A DNA stretch of 64,000 nt, taken from NCBI RefSeq assembly GCF_019703515.2, contig NC_059346.1, positions 52,040,001 through 52,104,000 of the forward strand, given 5' to 3'. Positions 35,456 through 46,619 of this stretch are shown here, piece by piece. Both the position numbers and the translations under genes were made by a program. Each line of letters starts with the position of its first letter. Position 1 is the first letter of the stretch. Under the pieces are notes generated by a model. It was not told where the DNA came from and made no database searches. It saw only the letters and a program-made list of their open reading frames with translations. The DNA comes from Myxocyprinus asiaticus (lineage: Eukaryota > Chordata > Actinopteri > Cypriniformes > Catostomidae).

Positions 35456-37089
35456 TTAAGATCCATTCTGCCAGTGTCATTCAGTCGCTGTCTGTAAATT
35501 CCTTCAGAAAACAATGAATGGCATACTTGGGTTTATTTCAAATTTTCAGACAGAAAAAAAAATCCAATTTTGGATTATTTATGAAAACTGTCAGCGCAAT
35601 AATAATAAAAAAAAAGTTTTGTATTTCTTGTATTCTACCTCAGATGAAACCAGACTAAGCTCACAGTGAAATCGGAAACAGTAGGTTGACTTGATTTTAG
35701 CTAAAATCAGTCTGTGCTTACCGTAATTCTTTACACTGCCCCCATTGGCCAACGTGGTAAGTGTTATTGGGCGTATGGGCAAGTGTGAGCTCCATTTTCA
35801 GGGTGTAATATCCACAGAAAGGCACCAAAAATGAGTTGTGATGCAAATTGTTTTCAACTGTGCAAGATGTAATACAGTAAAGAGGAATGAATATTTTATA
35901 AACTGTACCCTCCAATTCAAACCCCAAACCTAACCATCAGTGGAGTAAAAATTTAATGTTAGAGTAAAAAACACAACCTCCGAATCAAGCTCATCATTGG
36001 TCATGCAAGCGCGATTACATACTGGTTTCAACACAGGATCCAAACCCATGTCTCCCACGCTGTGGATGCAACATGCATCTGGTAATTCCGCAGAGAAAGG
36101 TATACAAGCTGATGCAAAAATGTCTGATAGGAGATGCCGCTTGTCAGTGAGTCAGCATAACTGCACACAGTGAATCGACTAATCCTAGCGTACTGGAACT
36201 CATGGAAACAACATGTCAACTTCGATTTGATCATGTTGATGAAACACCAGGGGACCTGGTTTACTTTTATGGGGGTTTCGAACCAACACAACAAACTCAA
36301 AATCACCTTCTTTTTGGCCAGATTTTGTTCTAAATTACATTACTTTGAGTCATTTTTAGTCATTTTCAATTCATTTTTAGTCTGTAGAATTTGCAGCCAT
36401 ATTGGAAGTATTTTATGTCTCCAAAGCCATCTAACAAACACATTCATTGGGACAAGGCAATAAGCCCCGTGGCCAACATACAACAGCACACCCAGATAAA
36501 GGATCAAATCACCTGGGCAAGGAAATTAAAGATGCTCACAGAGACAAGGCCAAGGTTTTGAAGCGCACTGTTTCAGAGGGACTGAACTTCAAAGCTTTTG
36601 TGACACATTATCTTTTGTGTATCTAGAATGTTGTTATGCATACAGTATGAAACAGCAGGATAAGTGTGGGCAAAAAGGCATTTATTTTTAGTGCATATAG
36701 CACCTTTTAGAAGCCCTTATGTTTCATGCTTGATTTTATTTGGTGGAAAAGACACACAGTCCCAACCCTGGTCATCTTTACCCTGAACCATCAATGAGAA
36801 TTAATCTGCCTTAAGGCAAAACTGGCCTCAAAACAACTTTCACCACAAATAGCCCAGTGATTTGAGCATTAGTGATTTAAAGACCAGGCTGCTTTCAACA
36901 TAGACTTCTTTGTTTCATTTGCTGTGCATGAACATTAGATTCATTGTCAGACTTGCTATCCCTTTCAATCAATCTTTGCATGATTAAAATGCACAAAAGT
37001 TTGTTCATTTACAGCAGAGCAGTTATCAGACTGTGAATGATTTTCAAATGATTGACCAAAAAGAAAATAGGTCTGTATAACATTACAGT
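35456..37089. other. Intergenic, nothing recognised
   Basis: The short frames carry no domain. No terminal repeats or RNA genes were seen. Confidence 0.4.
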
Positions 37090-37740
37090 AATCTAGTTTC
37101 CATCCACTTTTCGTGCTTTGTTATCGTCAAAGTGAAAATGCGTGCAAAAAAATGTTTGCGAAATTTGCAGTCTTCTGCTTGTTTCCATTCAAATGGCCTT
37201 TTATCAATAAAAATGGTGTACATGATGATGTCATGCTTAAAAAAACACTTTGTTGCTTAAGTTTTGGTTTATCGCAAAAGAAATCTGCCCTTAAGCCGTT
37301 TCCATACAGAAGTATGTGTATATCGCTAATGGTGTACCTTTCGCCTCCCAGATGTCCCTAATTTTTCCCCCCAAAGTTTTGGTAAAATGGGGAGAGTATT
37401 GAGACAATTGAAATTAGCCAGCTTTCTGTCATTTTCATTTCACAAATAAATGCAATCAGAAAACGAGGAATTGCAATCAAAAGGGAGCTGTTGCCCTTCT
37501 TATAGGACTGTAATACTGGTCCTGATGTTGTGCCTATCGCAGGTTGCCACCAGTTCCGACCCGAAAGCGAATCATCATGGCCCTGTTCAAGCTGGCAACC
37601 TGCACCAAGTAGTGGGGGAAACTTTTGGTCTTAGTATTAGGACCATCCATCGATGTGTATATGCTGTGTGCACAGCTATTAAAGAAAAATATATGCCGTG
37701 TAATATCTGGGTTTACATATGATACATTAATGATATTCAA
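37090..37740 (+). pseudogene. PIF/Harbinger (HARBI1-like) transposase remnant
   Basis: The frame 37450-37722 ends with VVGETFGLSIRTIHRCVYAV then CTAIKEKYMP, which matches the DNA-binding region of HARBI1-like nucleases. That region has the pattern GxxFG-x-S-x-x-T-V/I-x-R-x-V-x-x-V. In another frame just upstream (37560-37612) TRKRIIMALFKLATCTK precedes it, so one frameshift separates two halves of the same domain. Upstream from 37090 is a TTTCCAT-rich stretch that could be element sequence, but no terminus is secure. The DDE catalytic part is missing. Confidence 0.6.
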
Positions 37741-39008
37741 TAGGCTATTTTGAACAGTCATCTAATCTAAAGCATTGCCATCACAACTGCATTATACCCA
37801 TATATATGTCCAGCAACTTTTAGCCACCAACTGAACTTGATTGTCATCTAAAATAATTTTTTGTTTAATGCAATTTACATTTCTGAAGAAGCTCAGCAAA
37901 TGCGACCCGAGGTAAATAAGGTTAGATTAAGAATATTTAAAAGATATAAAATGTTCAAAAGCTAATTTTCTAAAAGTGAACTTAGCATTGGACAAATAGT
38001 TCTGATAGTTTATAGTCTTGAAAAAAGTCTAGAACATTCTGAGAACGTCATTTAGCAGAACAGTGTAAGGCTAAGGATGTATACCTTGTCGTAATGTTTA
38101 ACACAGACTAAAGATTGGGGTAAATTCTGTCATGTGACACTATATTTTTGCATTAATGCCTATTTTCTCGACAAAAAGTGTTTCCAAACCAGTTTTTCAC
38201 GACATTTGCAGTATCGATATAGAGTTTATGCGCTAGAGTTAAACAAAAATATTATGTTGACTTTTGTGAAATTTTAGCTTCACAAATATCAGCTAAATTG
38301 GTAAACGTTTGGATCAAAACATAGTTCAGGAATATCCAACTGAACCGCAGAGTTAAATAATACATTCAAGTCTGGAAGACTAAAATGGAGTGACTTTCAA
38401 CTCTCAACTGAGTTCCTTGTTTAAGGTCTTACTAAACAAGTTTTATTAAAGTTTTTACAATTTGTGTTATAAAGAGAAACCATATCCCATAGACTTTATT
38501 GTGGGATAACAAATGATTGCTGTACAAGAAAATAAGTAGATAATGGCATTCTATCTGTTACATAATTCAATCTCAGCAGTTGTGACATATTTTTAAAGAA
38601 TTTGTAAAAGGGAAATTTTATCCACATGCAGCTGCACAGTATGTGCACAGGAAATATAAGGATAAGGAGTTCTTGACATTTTCACTGCTGGCTGAGTCTC
38701 ATCCCATTTATTCTTGATAAAAGCCTTCTTTTATGTCACTTTCCTCAAATGCAACTGACATTTCAGAGTACCAAGGCACTGAGACATCAACATACTAAAT
38801 GTAACTACAGCAAGAGCTACTGTGAAATATACTGAATGGTAGAAATTAATGGAAGAATGTTACCAGTAAAATATGAATGCTGCTTTGTTGCAGCCTCACA
38901 CTGAGGGTGGGCTTACAGTAAAAGCGTTTTAAAAAGCTGCAGTTCCCCCTCCTGGTAGCTGATATAGGACTGACTGACTTTAAAGGACTAATAACACTTA
39001 TATAAAGA
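37741..39008. other. Intergenic, nothing recognised
   Basis: AT-rich, with no gene. GTGTTTCCAAACCAGTTTTTC near 38180 echoes the TTTCCAT text at 37090 and might be the far end of the Harbinger unit. Confidence 0.35.
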
Positions 39009-39135
39009 TATAATTCATCCAAAAGTAAAAAGTCTGTCATTATTTACTCACTCTCATGTTGTCCCAACCCCTTATGCTGCTATGTTTATCAGTGGTAAAC
39101 AGAGACATTTTGGAAGACATTTTGTGTAGTTCTTT
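39009..39135 (+). repeat. TTCACCC-type MITE, copy 2 (partial)
   Basis: The ATAATTCATCCAAAAGTAAAA and GTCATTATTTACTCACTCTC text corresponds to the left arm of the element described at 57625. The right arm is not present. Confidence 0.5.
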
Positions 39136-39366
39136 TCCACACAACGACAGTTTAAAGTGGCCACATCTGTCATGCTCAAAAAAGGACAAAATAAACATCA
39201 AATTAAGGGGTGCTTGGGACAAAAATGCCACCAAAAATAACAAAAATGTCCCCAAAATTGTAAATGTGGGGACAAAAAATACATGTTGTAATGAATTATT
39301 GTACTATTTATTTGTAACATAGGCTACACAGGTAATTCTTATTAATCTATTATAGTCCTAGTTATA

Positions 39367-39850
39367 TACACTGATGAGCCCAAACATTATGACCACTCAC
39401 AGGTGAAGCGAATAATTGATCATCTCACAACAAGGCCACATGTCAAGGTCTCAGTAGATTAGATGGTAAGCGAACAATCATTTCTTGTAGTCAATGTGTT
39501 GAATGCAGGAGAAATGGGCTGGAGTAAAGACCCGAGCGACTTTGACATGGGCTAAATTGTTATGGCCAGATGACTGGGTCAGAGCATCTCTGAAACGGCA
39601 ACGTTTGTGGGGTGTTCCTGGTCAGCAGTTGTGAGTACCTACCAACAGTGGTCCGAGGTGAGACAAACCACAAATCGTCGACAGGGTGTTGGGTGTCAAA
39701 GGTCCATCGATGCACGAGGGCAATGAAGACTATCCCGTCTGGTCCGAACTGACAGAAGGTTGATGGTTATGAGAGGAATGTGTTACAACACATTGCACCC
39801 TGCTGCGAATGGGGCTGCATAGCTTTGCATGTTTTGGTTCATCGGTGTAT
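39367..39850 (+). mobile_element. Tc1/mariner-like relic with TA duplication
   Basis: The left end CACTGATGAGCCCAAACAT and the right end ATGTTTTGGTTCATCGGTG (near 39829-39847) are inverted repeats flanked by TA. The interior plus strand translates, with stops, to the N-terminal Tc1 transposase: PSDFDMG, MARXLGQSISETATFVGCSW, TYQQWSEVRQTTNRRQGVG and LSRLVRT. The catalytic DDE half is deleted. A (TA)n microsatellite follows. Confidence 0.8.
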
Positions 39851-39851
39851 A

Positions 39852-39853
<2 letters not shown>

Positions 39854-39908
<55 letters not shown>

Positions 39909-40030
39909 ATTTAAAATTTAAAATATAAATAAAATTATCATTAGTTAATTTTCCTTAAATATATATATATATATATTTTTTTTATTTTTTTATTTTTTAT
40001 TTTTATTTTTTTTTTTGTTTGTTTGTTTGT
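39854..40030. repeat. (TA)n microsatellite and T-rich low complexity
   Basis: TATATA runs at about 39854-39906 and 39960-39976, then a T-rich block with TTTG repeats to about 40030. Confidence 0.9.
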
Positions 40031-40311
40031 TTAAAGAATAAGCATCTAGATTTCACCTAGGTGTTTTTCAAGGTTGCATATGCATTCTAGGGTTAAACAT
40101 AGTAAAATGTGTTTAACTGAGTTGAGAGTACTATTTTTACTAGCTTTTAAAAGCATTATCAAATTAGCTCAAATAAATGTGTGGAAATTTGTAATTTCTG
40201 GTGTCCCAATTCTGCAGAAATCTGCAGAGTACTCTCTGCAACAACTTGCGTGAGAGTAATATTGTATAAAGACATTTATCGGGTGTGGCTATCCATACTC
40301 TAAGCATTTTT

Positions 40312-40321
40312 TTTCTCTTTC
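40312..40321 (-). promoter_or_regulatory. ISRE/IRF-like element upstream of the CD225 gene
   Basis: TTTCTCTTTC on the plus strand is GAAAGAGAAA on the minus, matching the GAAANNGAAA core bound by interferon regulatory factors. It sits about 20 bp upstream of the TATA-like box and 143 bp upstream of the start codon. Such matches also occur by chance in T-rich DNA. Confidence 0.5.
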
Positions 40322-40340
40322 TGACTGCAGTCCACTCCTC

Positions 40341-40348
40341 TATTTAAA
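40341..40348 (+). promoter_or_regulatory. TATA-like box of the CD225 gene
   Basis: TATTTAAA lies 117 bp before the ATG at 40465, leaving room for a roughly 90-base 5' untranslated region. No other TATA-like motif lies closer to the start. Confidence 0.5.
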
Positions 40349-40464
40349 CCAGTGTGCCTCTACTCCACCTGCACTGAATCTGAACCTTGAAGCTGAATCG
40401 GCCTGCACTGGAGCTGAATCTGAAGTTTGACTATTGCTAAAACAATTCAGTTGAGCTTGGAAAA

Positions 40465-40828
40465 ATGGAAGGAATACGCACAGATGCACCCACTTATCTC
40501 GCCTGGTCCATCTTCAACACTTTTTGTTGCTGTTTACCACTTGGAATTGCAGCTATCGTTTACTCCTGCAGAGTATGTCATATACTATTTTTTAAACTAA
40601 TGAACCTTTTAAAGAACTCAGCATTGCTCACAAATATGGCACTGTTTTTCTGTACTTTTACTAATATTATTGTCATTGTAGGCAGACACTGCTAATGTAC
40701 TGAGGGATACTAAAAGAGCCCATGAATCCTCCAGAATCGCCAAGAACCTGAATATTGCATCGGTGGTGATTGGGATCATTTTTACCATTCTTTCAATTGT
40801 GTTGTTGATTGTGTTTCAGAGTCAGTAA
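40465..40828 (+). CDS. IFITM-like CD225/dispanin transmembrane protein, two exons
   Basis: Exon 1 (40465-40572) encodes residues 1-36 and exon 2 (40682-40828) residues 37-84 plus TAA, joined in phase 0. The spliced protein fits the CD225 domain. A short N-terminus leads into WSIFNTFCCCLPLGIAAIVY (14-33), the amphipathic/intramembrane half. A basic loop follows (RDTKRAHESSRIAKNLNI, 44-61), then one transmembrane helix (IASVVIGIIFTILSIVLLIV, 61-80). Cys21-23 resemble the S-palmitoylated cysteines of IFITMs. In family members this domain sits in plasma or endosomal membranes, and IFITM proteins stiffen membranes and block virus fusion. Here there are only about 10 residues before the domain, far fewer than IFITM3, and no YxxPhi endocytic signal, so a surface location or another dispanin role is possible. 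The frame is intact with no damage. The family assignment is firm; orthology and antiviral action are inference. Confidence 0.88.
40573..40681 (+). other. Intron of the CD225 gene
   Basis: The donor is AGA|GTATGT after Arg36 and the acceptor is TTGTCATTGTAG before GCAGAC. The 109-base phase-0 intron obeys GT-AG. Reading through it would replace the conserved loop and helix with unrelated sequence and a stop, so splicing is required. The break falls in the loop region where IFITM genes usually carry their single intron. Confidence 0.85.
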
Positions 40829-41530
40829 ACCTAAGCAACATAACTTCTATGCTTGGGGCAGCATTTTCTTTTTCTTTTCTTTTTTTGTGTGTAATTGCTA
40901 TTCAAACAACACTTCAACAACAGTTCAATACTTCTCAACTCCAGGGATAATGAGGACCAGCTGTGGCTCCAAGATCAAGCACGCAATCATAGCCATGCAA
41001 ATGTTGCTTTGATTTATAGTGTTTTTCCATATTCAGAAAACTGGAGATCTACAAAAATGTCAATTTTAGAGATTTGTTTATAAAGTAATTTGCACAATTT
41101 GAAGGTACCAACTTTGAAACTTTTCATTAAAAAAAAACTCTTTTATTGTTTCATAATGTTTTTTATTCCTTTTTTCCCTTTAATTTGGTCCTGCATGCGA
41201 ATTTGTTTTTGTCTATGACCAATATTGTAATGAAATGTACATTCAATTTTAATTTAGCTATTTTAACAAAAAGGGACTTTTATAATCCTGTGCAATCAAT
41301 GTTAATCAAATTACCAGCACCACATTAATCATCTTTATGTAAATTGTAATGGATTTCTTATCTTTAACTTTTCCCATGCCTCTATGTATGTTATGTAATT
41401 TCATACACAAGTAATTTCATCTTTCATACAGTAACCCATAAAAAATTTACAATTTGTTCCCATATTTTATCCTGTATCTTGTCCTTGCCATTATACTAAA
41501 GTCTATATTTTTCTAACAACATACATTTTT

Positions 41531-41536
41531 AATAAA
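41531..41536 (+). terminator. Poly(A) signal of the CD225 gene
   Basis: AATAAA followed by a TGTT/TTTG-rich segment, about 700 bases past the stop codon. Nothing else gene-like lies between, so 40829-41550 is probably the 3' untranslated region. Confidence 0.55.
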
Positions 41537-42006
41537 TGTTCTTTGATTAAACAAAGTCACTTTGTCTTAATGTTACCATCACTTTCTGGAGATGCAGGGT
41601 CACAGATATTTCTTTGATATGACATGGGTCAGATTCTTGAGTAGATCTGGTAAATGAGGGCGTAGATTCCAAGCAAGTACATTCTATTGTGAGAGGACAG
41701 AATGAATTGGGACAGTTCAAGAAGTCTGTTTTCCTTCTGCATACAGAGTGGGATTTATGCAAAGTTTAGAGACTTACAGTATGGGTTTTTCAAAAGAGAC
41801 TTCATATAGACAAAAATGTCCCAAATGTCCAGGCTTTTTAAAGTAGACTCCATATCACTACATTCCCTTGTATTCTTTAAAGTCTGCAGAAGTAGACAAT
41901 GGGTCTGTTCTAAAATCTAGTGAACTCCCTCCGAAGGCAGCATTTTGAGTCATCAAAGGCGCTTCTGATGCAAAGGCTGTTCCAAAAGGTAGGTACCTTA
42001 ATTATT

Positions 42007-42791
42007 AGAGGTGTGAATCTTCACTGGCCACAAAATTCGTTTTGATTACAATTCAAAGGGAATGATTTGATTACAAAATGATTCTCGATGCAGCTTGTAC
42101 TCCAATTTTTTATTTTTTATTTTTTGTACACACACTCAGTATTAAATAGTATTAAATTATTCATTTAGAATTAATCAATCGAATACAGTGCTCTTAGTGC
42201 AACAATAACTAATGCACCACTTTTAAATGAACTTTGCATATGAGGTTAGATGCATTAGTGAGGTTTTTTTTTTCTGATTGTAGACTACAGTATAAGTTCA
42301 AAAGTTCAGGTGTTTGATCAGCTGTCACTCGCCCCAGTGTGGCAAAATAATCTCCACATTAGCACGCAGTAAATTACACTCACAAATGCGAGACAAAAAA
42401 TGATTAGAAAATAAAAACATCACCCACGTCTCCCGAACCACTGTCTCATTATTTTCAGTTTTGAAAATCAGTGCAATAATGGGCGCAAGTCTGTCTTTTA
42501 TGTTATTTGTTGGTGTGAAATCACGAATAAACTCTCCTGTTGAATGTGAATGAATTTCGGGACTGTAGTTTCAGTAGAATACGATGGTTGTGTGTCAGTT
42601 CTGTAGTGTGCAGTTGGCTTTAGTATATGCACGTCTGACCATTTGTTTCTAGCATCCCACTCTCTCTGGCCCGCACAAAAGCCCCACTGTGCTGCTGTGG
42701 TTTAAATTGAACTCCGAATCGATTTTGGATTTTTTGTGAATTGATTGAGAATCGTTGCAATGGGTGAACAGATTATTTTTCACACCTTTAC
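42007..42791. mobile_element. AGAGGTGTGAA-type TIR element
   Basis: The AGAGGTGTGAATCTTCAC end is matched by a right end whose complement reads AAAGGTGTGAA. Near the left end are GATTACAATTCAAAGGGAATG and GATTACAAAATGATTCTCGA. Near the right end are GAATCGATTTTGGAT and GATTGAGAATCG, their partners. It has no coding capacity. The terminal sequence suggests a non-autonomous hAT-like family, not proven. Confidence 0.55.
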
Positions 42792-43196
42792 TAATAATGC
42801 TGCTTCCTGACAAATTCAAAGTAGCATAGCATGTATCCTTCTTAGGGTAGGCAATCCCAGAATGCTTTTTGATTAGCTCGGTGGAAAAACAAATCGAAGA
42901 TGGTAGACAAAGCAACATCATTTCTGATAATTAAACACACTGTAAAAAAAATCAGTTACATTTACAGTAAAATACCAGCAGTTGTGGTAGCCAGAAATTT
43001 ACCATAAAAAATACGGTGACAATGTTTTAGACTTTTATATTATTTAATGATATAAACTTGATATACTAACTTTCTGGAAATTATAAACATTTTTTAATGT
43101 ATTGTTAATTACCGTAGTAACTAAAAAAGGCCACATGATGACTTGAAGTTCAAGAGTGGCCCTTCCAGGAGCAATAATTAATACACGTGAGAGAAT

Positions 43197-44058
43197 CAGG
43201 GGTGGACTGGCTATTGGGAGCACAGGACATTTTCCCGGTGGTCCGATGGGTAATTTGGGCCAGTCCGCTGCTGCGCAAGTATAAAAATATAATGATAGTA
43301 TTGATCATGGCTGGCCCGTCCTACTTGCAATATAGGCGGCCGCCCCGGGCTCCTATATTCCCATGTGGACCCCATTACAGAGTGAGAATAGTTAAAAGAA
43401 TGTAATGACTTTCATTTTTAAATCATATAATGACTTTTAATTTGAAATTACTTACACATTCAAGCACATTTCTGTATGCGCGCAGTCACTCCGACACTTG
43501 CGTGGACTTCATTATTTGATATAGAAATCACAATAATGGTGACAACCAAATACACACATTAAGAATAAGATGAGCTCTGAATAATCACAAAATGACAAAT
43601 AACTGCAAGTTACAACAAATACAATAACAGCAGTATATATAAAATCACATTACAGGAAAGCTATGAGCAGTACATATTCATTTGTATAATTTTTTCACAC
43701 CGCAATGCATTTCTGGGAGCTGAAGCATGGCTTCTTATCACAGTATTATTAGACACAGATCGCACACCATGCTGAAAATAAAGTGCTTATTTTATTGCTT
43801 TCTCTAAAAAATCCACTCATCACATTTGCAGTGGTTTTATATGTTTTAAATTTATGACAATTTTTTGCACTGGTGGGGCCCATTGTCATGACCAGCAGTC
43901 AATAGAAATGTCTTTTTTCAACACAAACATTTTAAATTGAGCAGGAAAATTAAATCATTGAGGTGGTATGTTATGGTGTGGTGTGTTGCAGGCCCGGTTT
44001 GGTAGGCCACTCTGTGCCAGAAAGTCCAGGGCCACTTTTTAGTCCCAGTCCACCCCTG
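43197..44058. mobile_element. hAT-family MITE with 8-bp target duplication
   Basis: The termini CAGGGGTGGACTGG and CCAGTCCACCCCTG are perfect inverted repeats, and CAGGG ends are the hAT hallmark. The flanking octamers are GAGAGAAT (43189-43196) and GAGAGAGT (44059-44066), seven of eight identical, as expected for hAT. Interior text GCTGGCCCGTCC and TGGTGGGGCCCATTG contains no transposase frame. Confidence 0.85.
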
Positions 44059-44178
44059 GAGAGAGTGCACAGTGTTACTCACACAAACAAAAAACACCAT
44101 CAGGGTAACACATGTGACACTAAAATAATGCAATAAACATTAACTACATTAAATATAAAACAGAACACAGAATATAAT

Positions 44179-44265
44179 CCCTCCTCAGGGGAATTTGCCA
44201 GGGAGGGGCTGTCGTGAGGAGTGTGAGGTCCGAGAACCAAGTCTGGGTGGGCCAGTAGGGTGCTA
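44179..44265. repeat. Isolated 87-bp DIRS recombinase fragment
   Basis: This stretch, from CCCTCCTCAGGGGAATTTGC to GGGCCAGTAGGGTGCTA, matches DIRS copy C at about 48414-48501 and copy A at about 10270-10353 with few differences. Flanking bases on both sides are unrelated to DIRS, and no ITR accompanies it. On the minus strand it encodes LLAHPDLVLGPHTPHDS, part of the YR region. Confidence 0.82.
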
Positions 44266-44923
44266 ACAGAACTGTTTTTAAAAATAAGAACAAATAAAAC
44301 TATTCCCATAAAATGCAATGAAATGTGATGGGCCATGCAGGGACTTCTGGGAATGCCTGATTATTGATTTTTACCATACTTTTAAAAATAGTTTATGTGC
44401 ATTCTCATGTTAAATATAATATAATTTTTTACCGTTAATGATACGGTAAAAACATACTATATATTAAATTTTTTTTAGAGTATATTTTAGGGTAAATACC
44501 CATTAACCAATTAAAAAAAAAATGTACTCTAGCATTTTTACATTCTTTTACCCTTAAATTTACGGACATTTTTAATCTCTTCAGCATTGAAAAGTATCTA
44601 TAAAAATGGTTTAAAATAATAGAATACTCTATAGAATTTCTCCCAAATCTAAGTACAGGTGCATCTCAATAAATTATGCTATGTATATTAATGCTCGTTA
44701 GAGTATTGCGTCATTCCTTTTGCATCATCTACGGTATATTTCAATAAGTTGCGAGTCGAGTTTATTGTGCGCTGCGTGCAAGAAGCGTTATCTGAATGGG
44801 GGACAGAGTTGAGCATTCCAAAATGGTCACTTATGAGGCACCATTTCAGTTACGATGCTGCCATAGGAGGTAGGATGTAGACAGCAAGCAGCAAGGCAGC
44901 TAACTAGGTTTTGGAACAGCCCA

Positions 44924-46619
44924 GTTTGTACATTTTTAAATCGAGAAAACAAGTGTCAAGTAACAGTTTGCGCAATCACATTTTGTTTCCACAAACTTCC
45001 TTTAATTTTTAAAGACTTCAAACGTTTCTGTTATATCACCAGATTTTTACTGGAATAGGGTGGGTCTTTAAAAATTCCTAAATATCCTAATCTGTTCCAG
45101 ATGTTTATGCTAAAAACCATGTATACTATATTGTACGTCAACCTTGCTTTATAGAGCATTTTAAAAATAGATATATACACTACTTCGATGTGGGCCTGCA
45201 TACATATAAACAAATCTCTCAATGTAAATTTTTTTCTTGGTCATAACATCACACCCCAACAGGATTCTTTTTCTAGATTAGCCATCAGTAAACAAGTGAA
45301 GCAGAACGTGGTCAAGGGAACTGTTTAGCACACAAATAGCCTGATTCAAGCTACACATAATGTATTCTACATCATTCTATAATCAGAATCCACATAAGAT
45401 AAAAATTGGAAGATATTTCAAACACTCACTAATGTTTTTAAGTGAATTTTGACAAGATCTACTTGGACTGCAACAGGACTGTGTGTGGTGACAGACGATA
45501 AGAATTCATTCTTGTGCAACCTAGCCAAATTCTATATTTCACAGTTATGCACAAGCATTTTTGGCAGTGATGTACAGGAATTTCTCATGTTATTTTATTT
45601 AATTGGTAACATTAGTTGCCAGGGGAAAACAGCACACTAATAAATGTATAGGTGTTTACTTCAATAAGAATGTGATTCTTTCTCATCCTGCACTTTTTCT
45701 ACCAGTAGCTAATGTACAGTAATGCTGGAAGAACCTCAGAAATGTGGATCTCCTGAGTGACGGAAAATACACACACAGTAAAATAACATACAGATTTTGG
45801 CCTCCACGCCCCGCAGAATGACTGAGTGGAAAGTTACTTTCTCATCTGACCTCTCTAAAAAGAAAATCTCGTTTCCCCCACTTCTTTCTCCTCCACCCCA
45901 TTCTCTTTAGACAAATCACTCAGAATGACTGTATGAAAATATAATGTTTTTGTGAATGCAAAGAAAAAGTTTAGGACGCGTACAATTTTTTTTTTAACAT
46001 TCATGTTTGATATCATTCAAATGGTCTCAGTGTGATTGGTACAATGGTCTCATTTCCACAGCAGTAGACTCAATAAAGAGTAAAGATTCTAATAAAGATT
46101 CTGTATTTAGGGAAATTATGTCTCTGCTGTAGGGGGTGTGTCTTCCAGGGATCTTTGATGTAAATTACTACCAGGACTTGGGAAGGTTTGACCTCAAGTC
46201 ACTGGATTCTATTCAATTCCAAATTCCTATTGTTTACCATTGGTCGATGATATTTGTTCTGTCTGGATAATTAAGAAAACCTTGCAAACTAGTCGGGTGG
46301 ATTCTGTAGCCAGATGAGCCCCATAGTGCTTAGTGTTTTGAACATGCAACACTATGTTTTACTTTAAAGTCAGGAATGCATCTTTTACTCCTAAGATTCT
46401 TCTTTGAGCATTGGATGTTGTGTTTTGATTATTCCTGAATTTGATTAATTATGTAATTGGCAAAATACATGTTTACCTGACTAATAAATGGGTAAACTTG
46501 ATTCTATTCTGACTTATTCTGAAATTATTGGCTTTAGTTGATTATGTTAAGTCCATGTTACCACAAATATGTGATCAGGGTTAGTACATACTAAGTCCCA
46601 GTGCTTGATAGAGCATGTT
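44924..46619. other. Intergenic, nothing recognised
   Basis: AT-rich. No coding domain and no termini. Just left of it, inside the outer TIR element at 44655-44680, GGTGCATCTCAATAAATTAT resembles the end of a Tc1-type repeat. Confidence 0.4.

Larger units (their letters stand above)
42938..44483. mobile_element. CACTGTAAAAAAAAT-type MITE, disrupted
   Basis: The left end CACTGTAAAAAAAATCAG and the right end, complemented, ATACTCTAAAAAAAATTTA are similar. ACCATAAAAAATACGGTGA and ACCGTTAATGATACGGTAAA are paired subterminal motifs. It is interrupted by a hAT MITE (43197-44058) and holds an 87-bp DIRS segment. Confidence 0.42.
41901..44923. mobile_element. Outer TIR element of a nested transposon stack
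   Basis: The left end reads GGGTCTGTTCTAAAATCTAG at 41901. The right end, complemented, reads GGGCTGTTCCAAAACCTAG. Both then run into GAAGGCAGC / GCTGCC text with related spacing. The interior is mostly later insertions: one at 42007-42791 and another at 42938-44483. No target duplication was found and no transposase is visible. Confidence 0.55.

Noticed and set aside
40809..41083. Small frames downstream of the CD225 stop codon
   Set aside because: They lie in the probable 3' untranslated region, lack domains and overlap each other in different frames.
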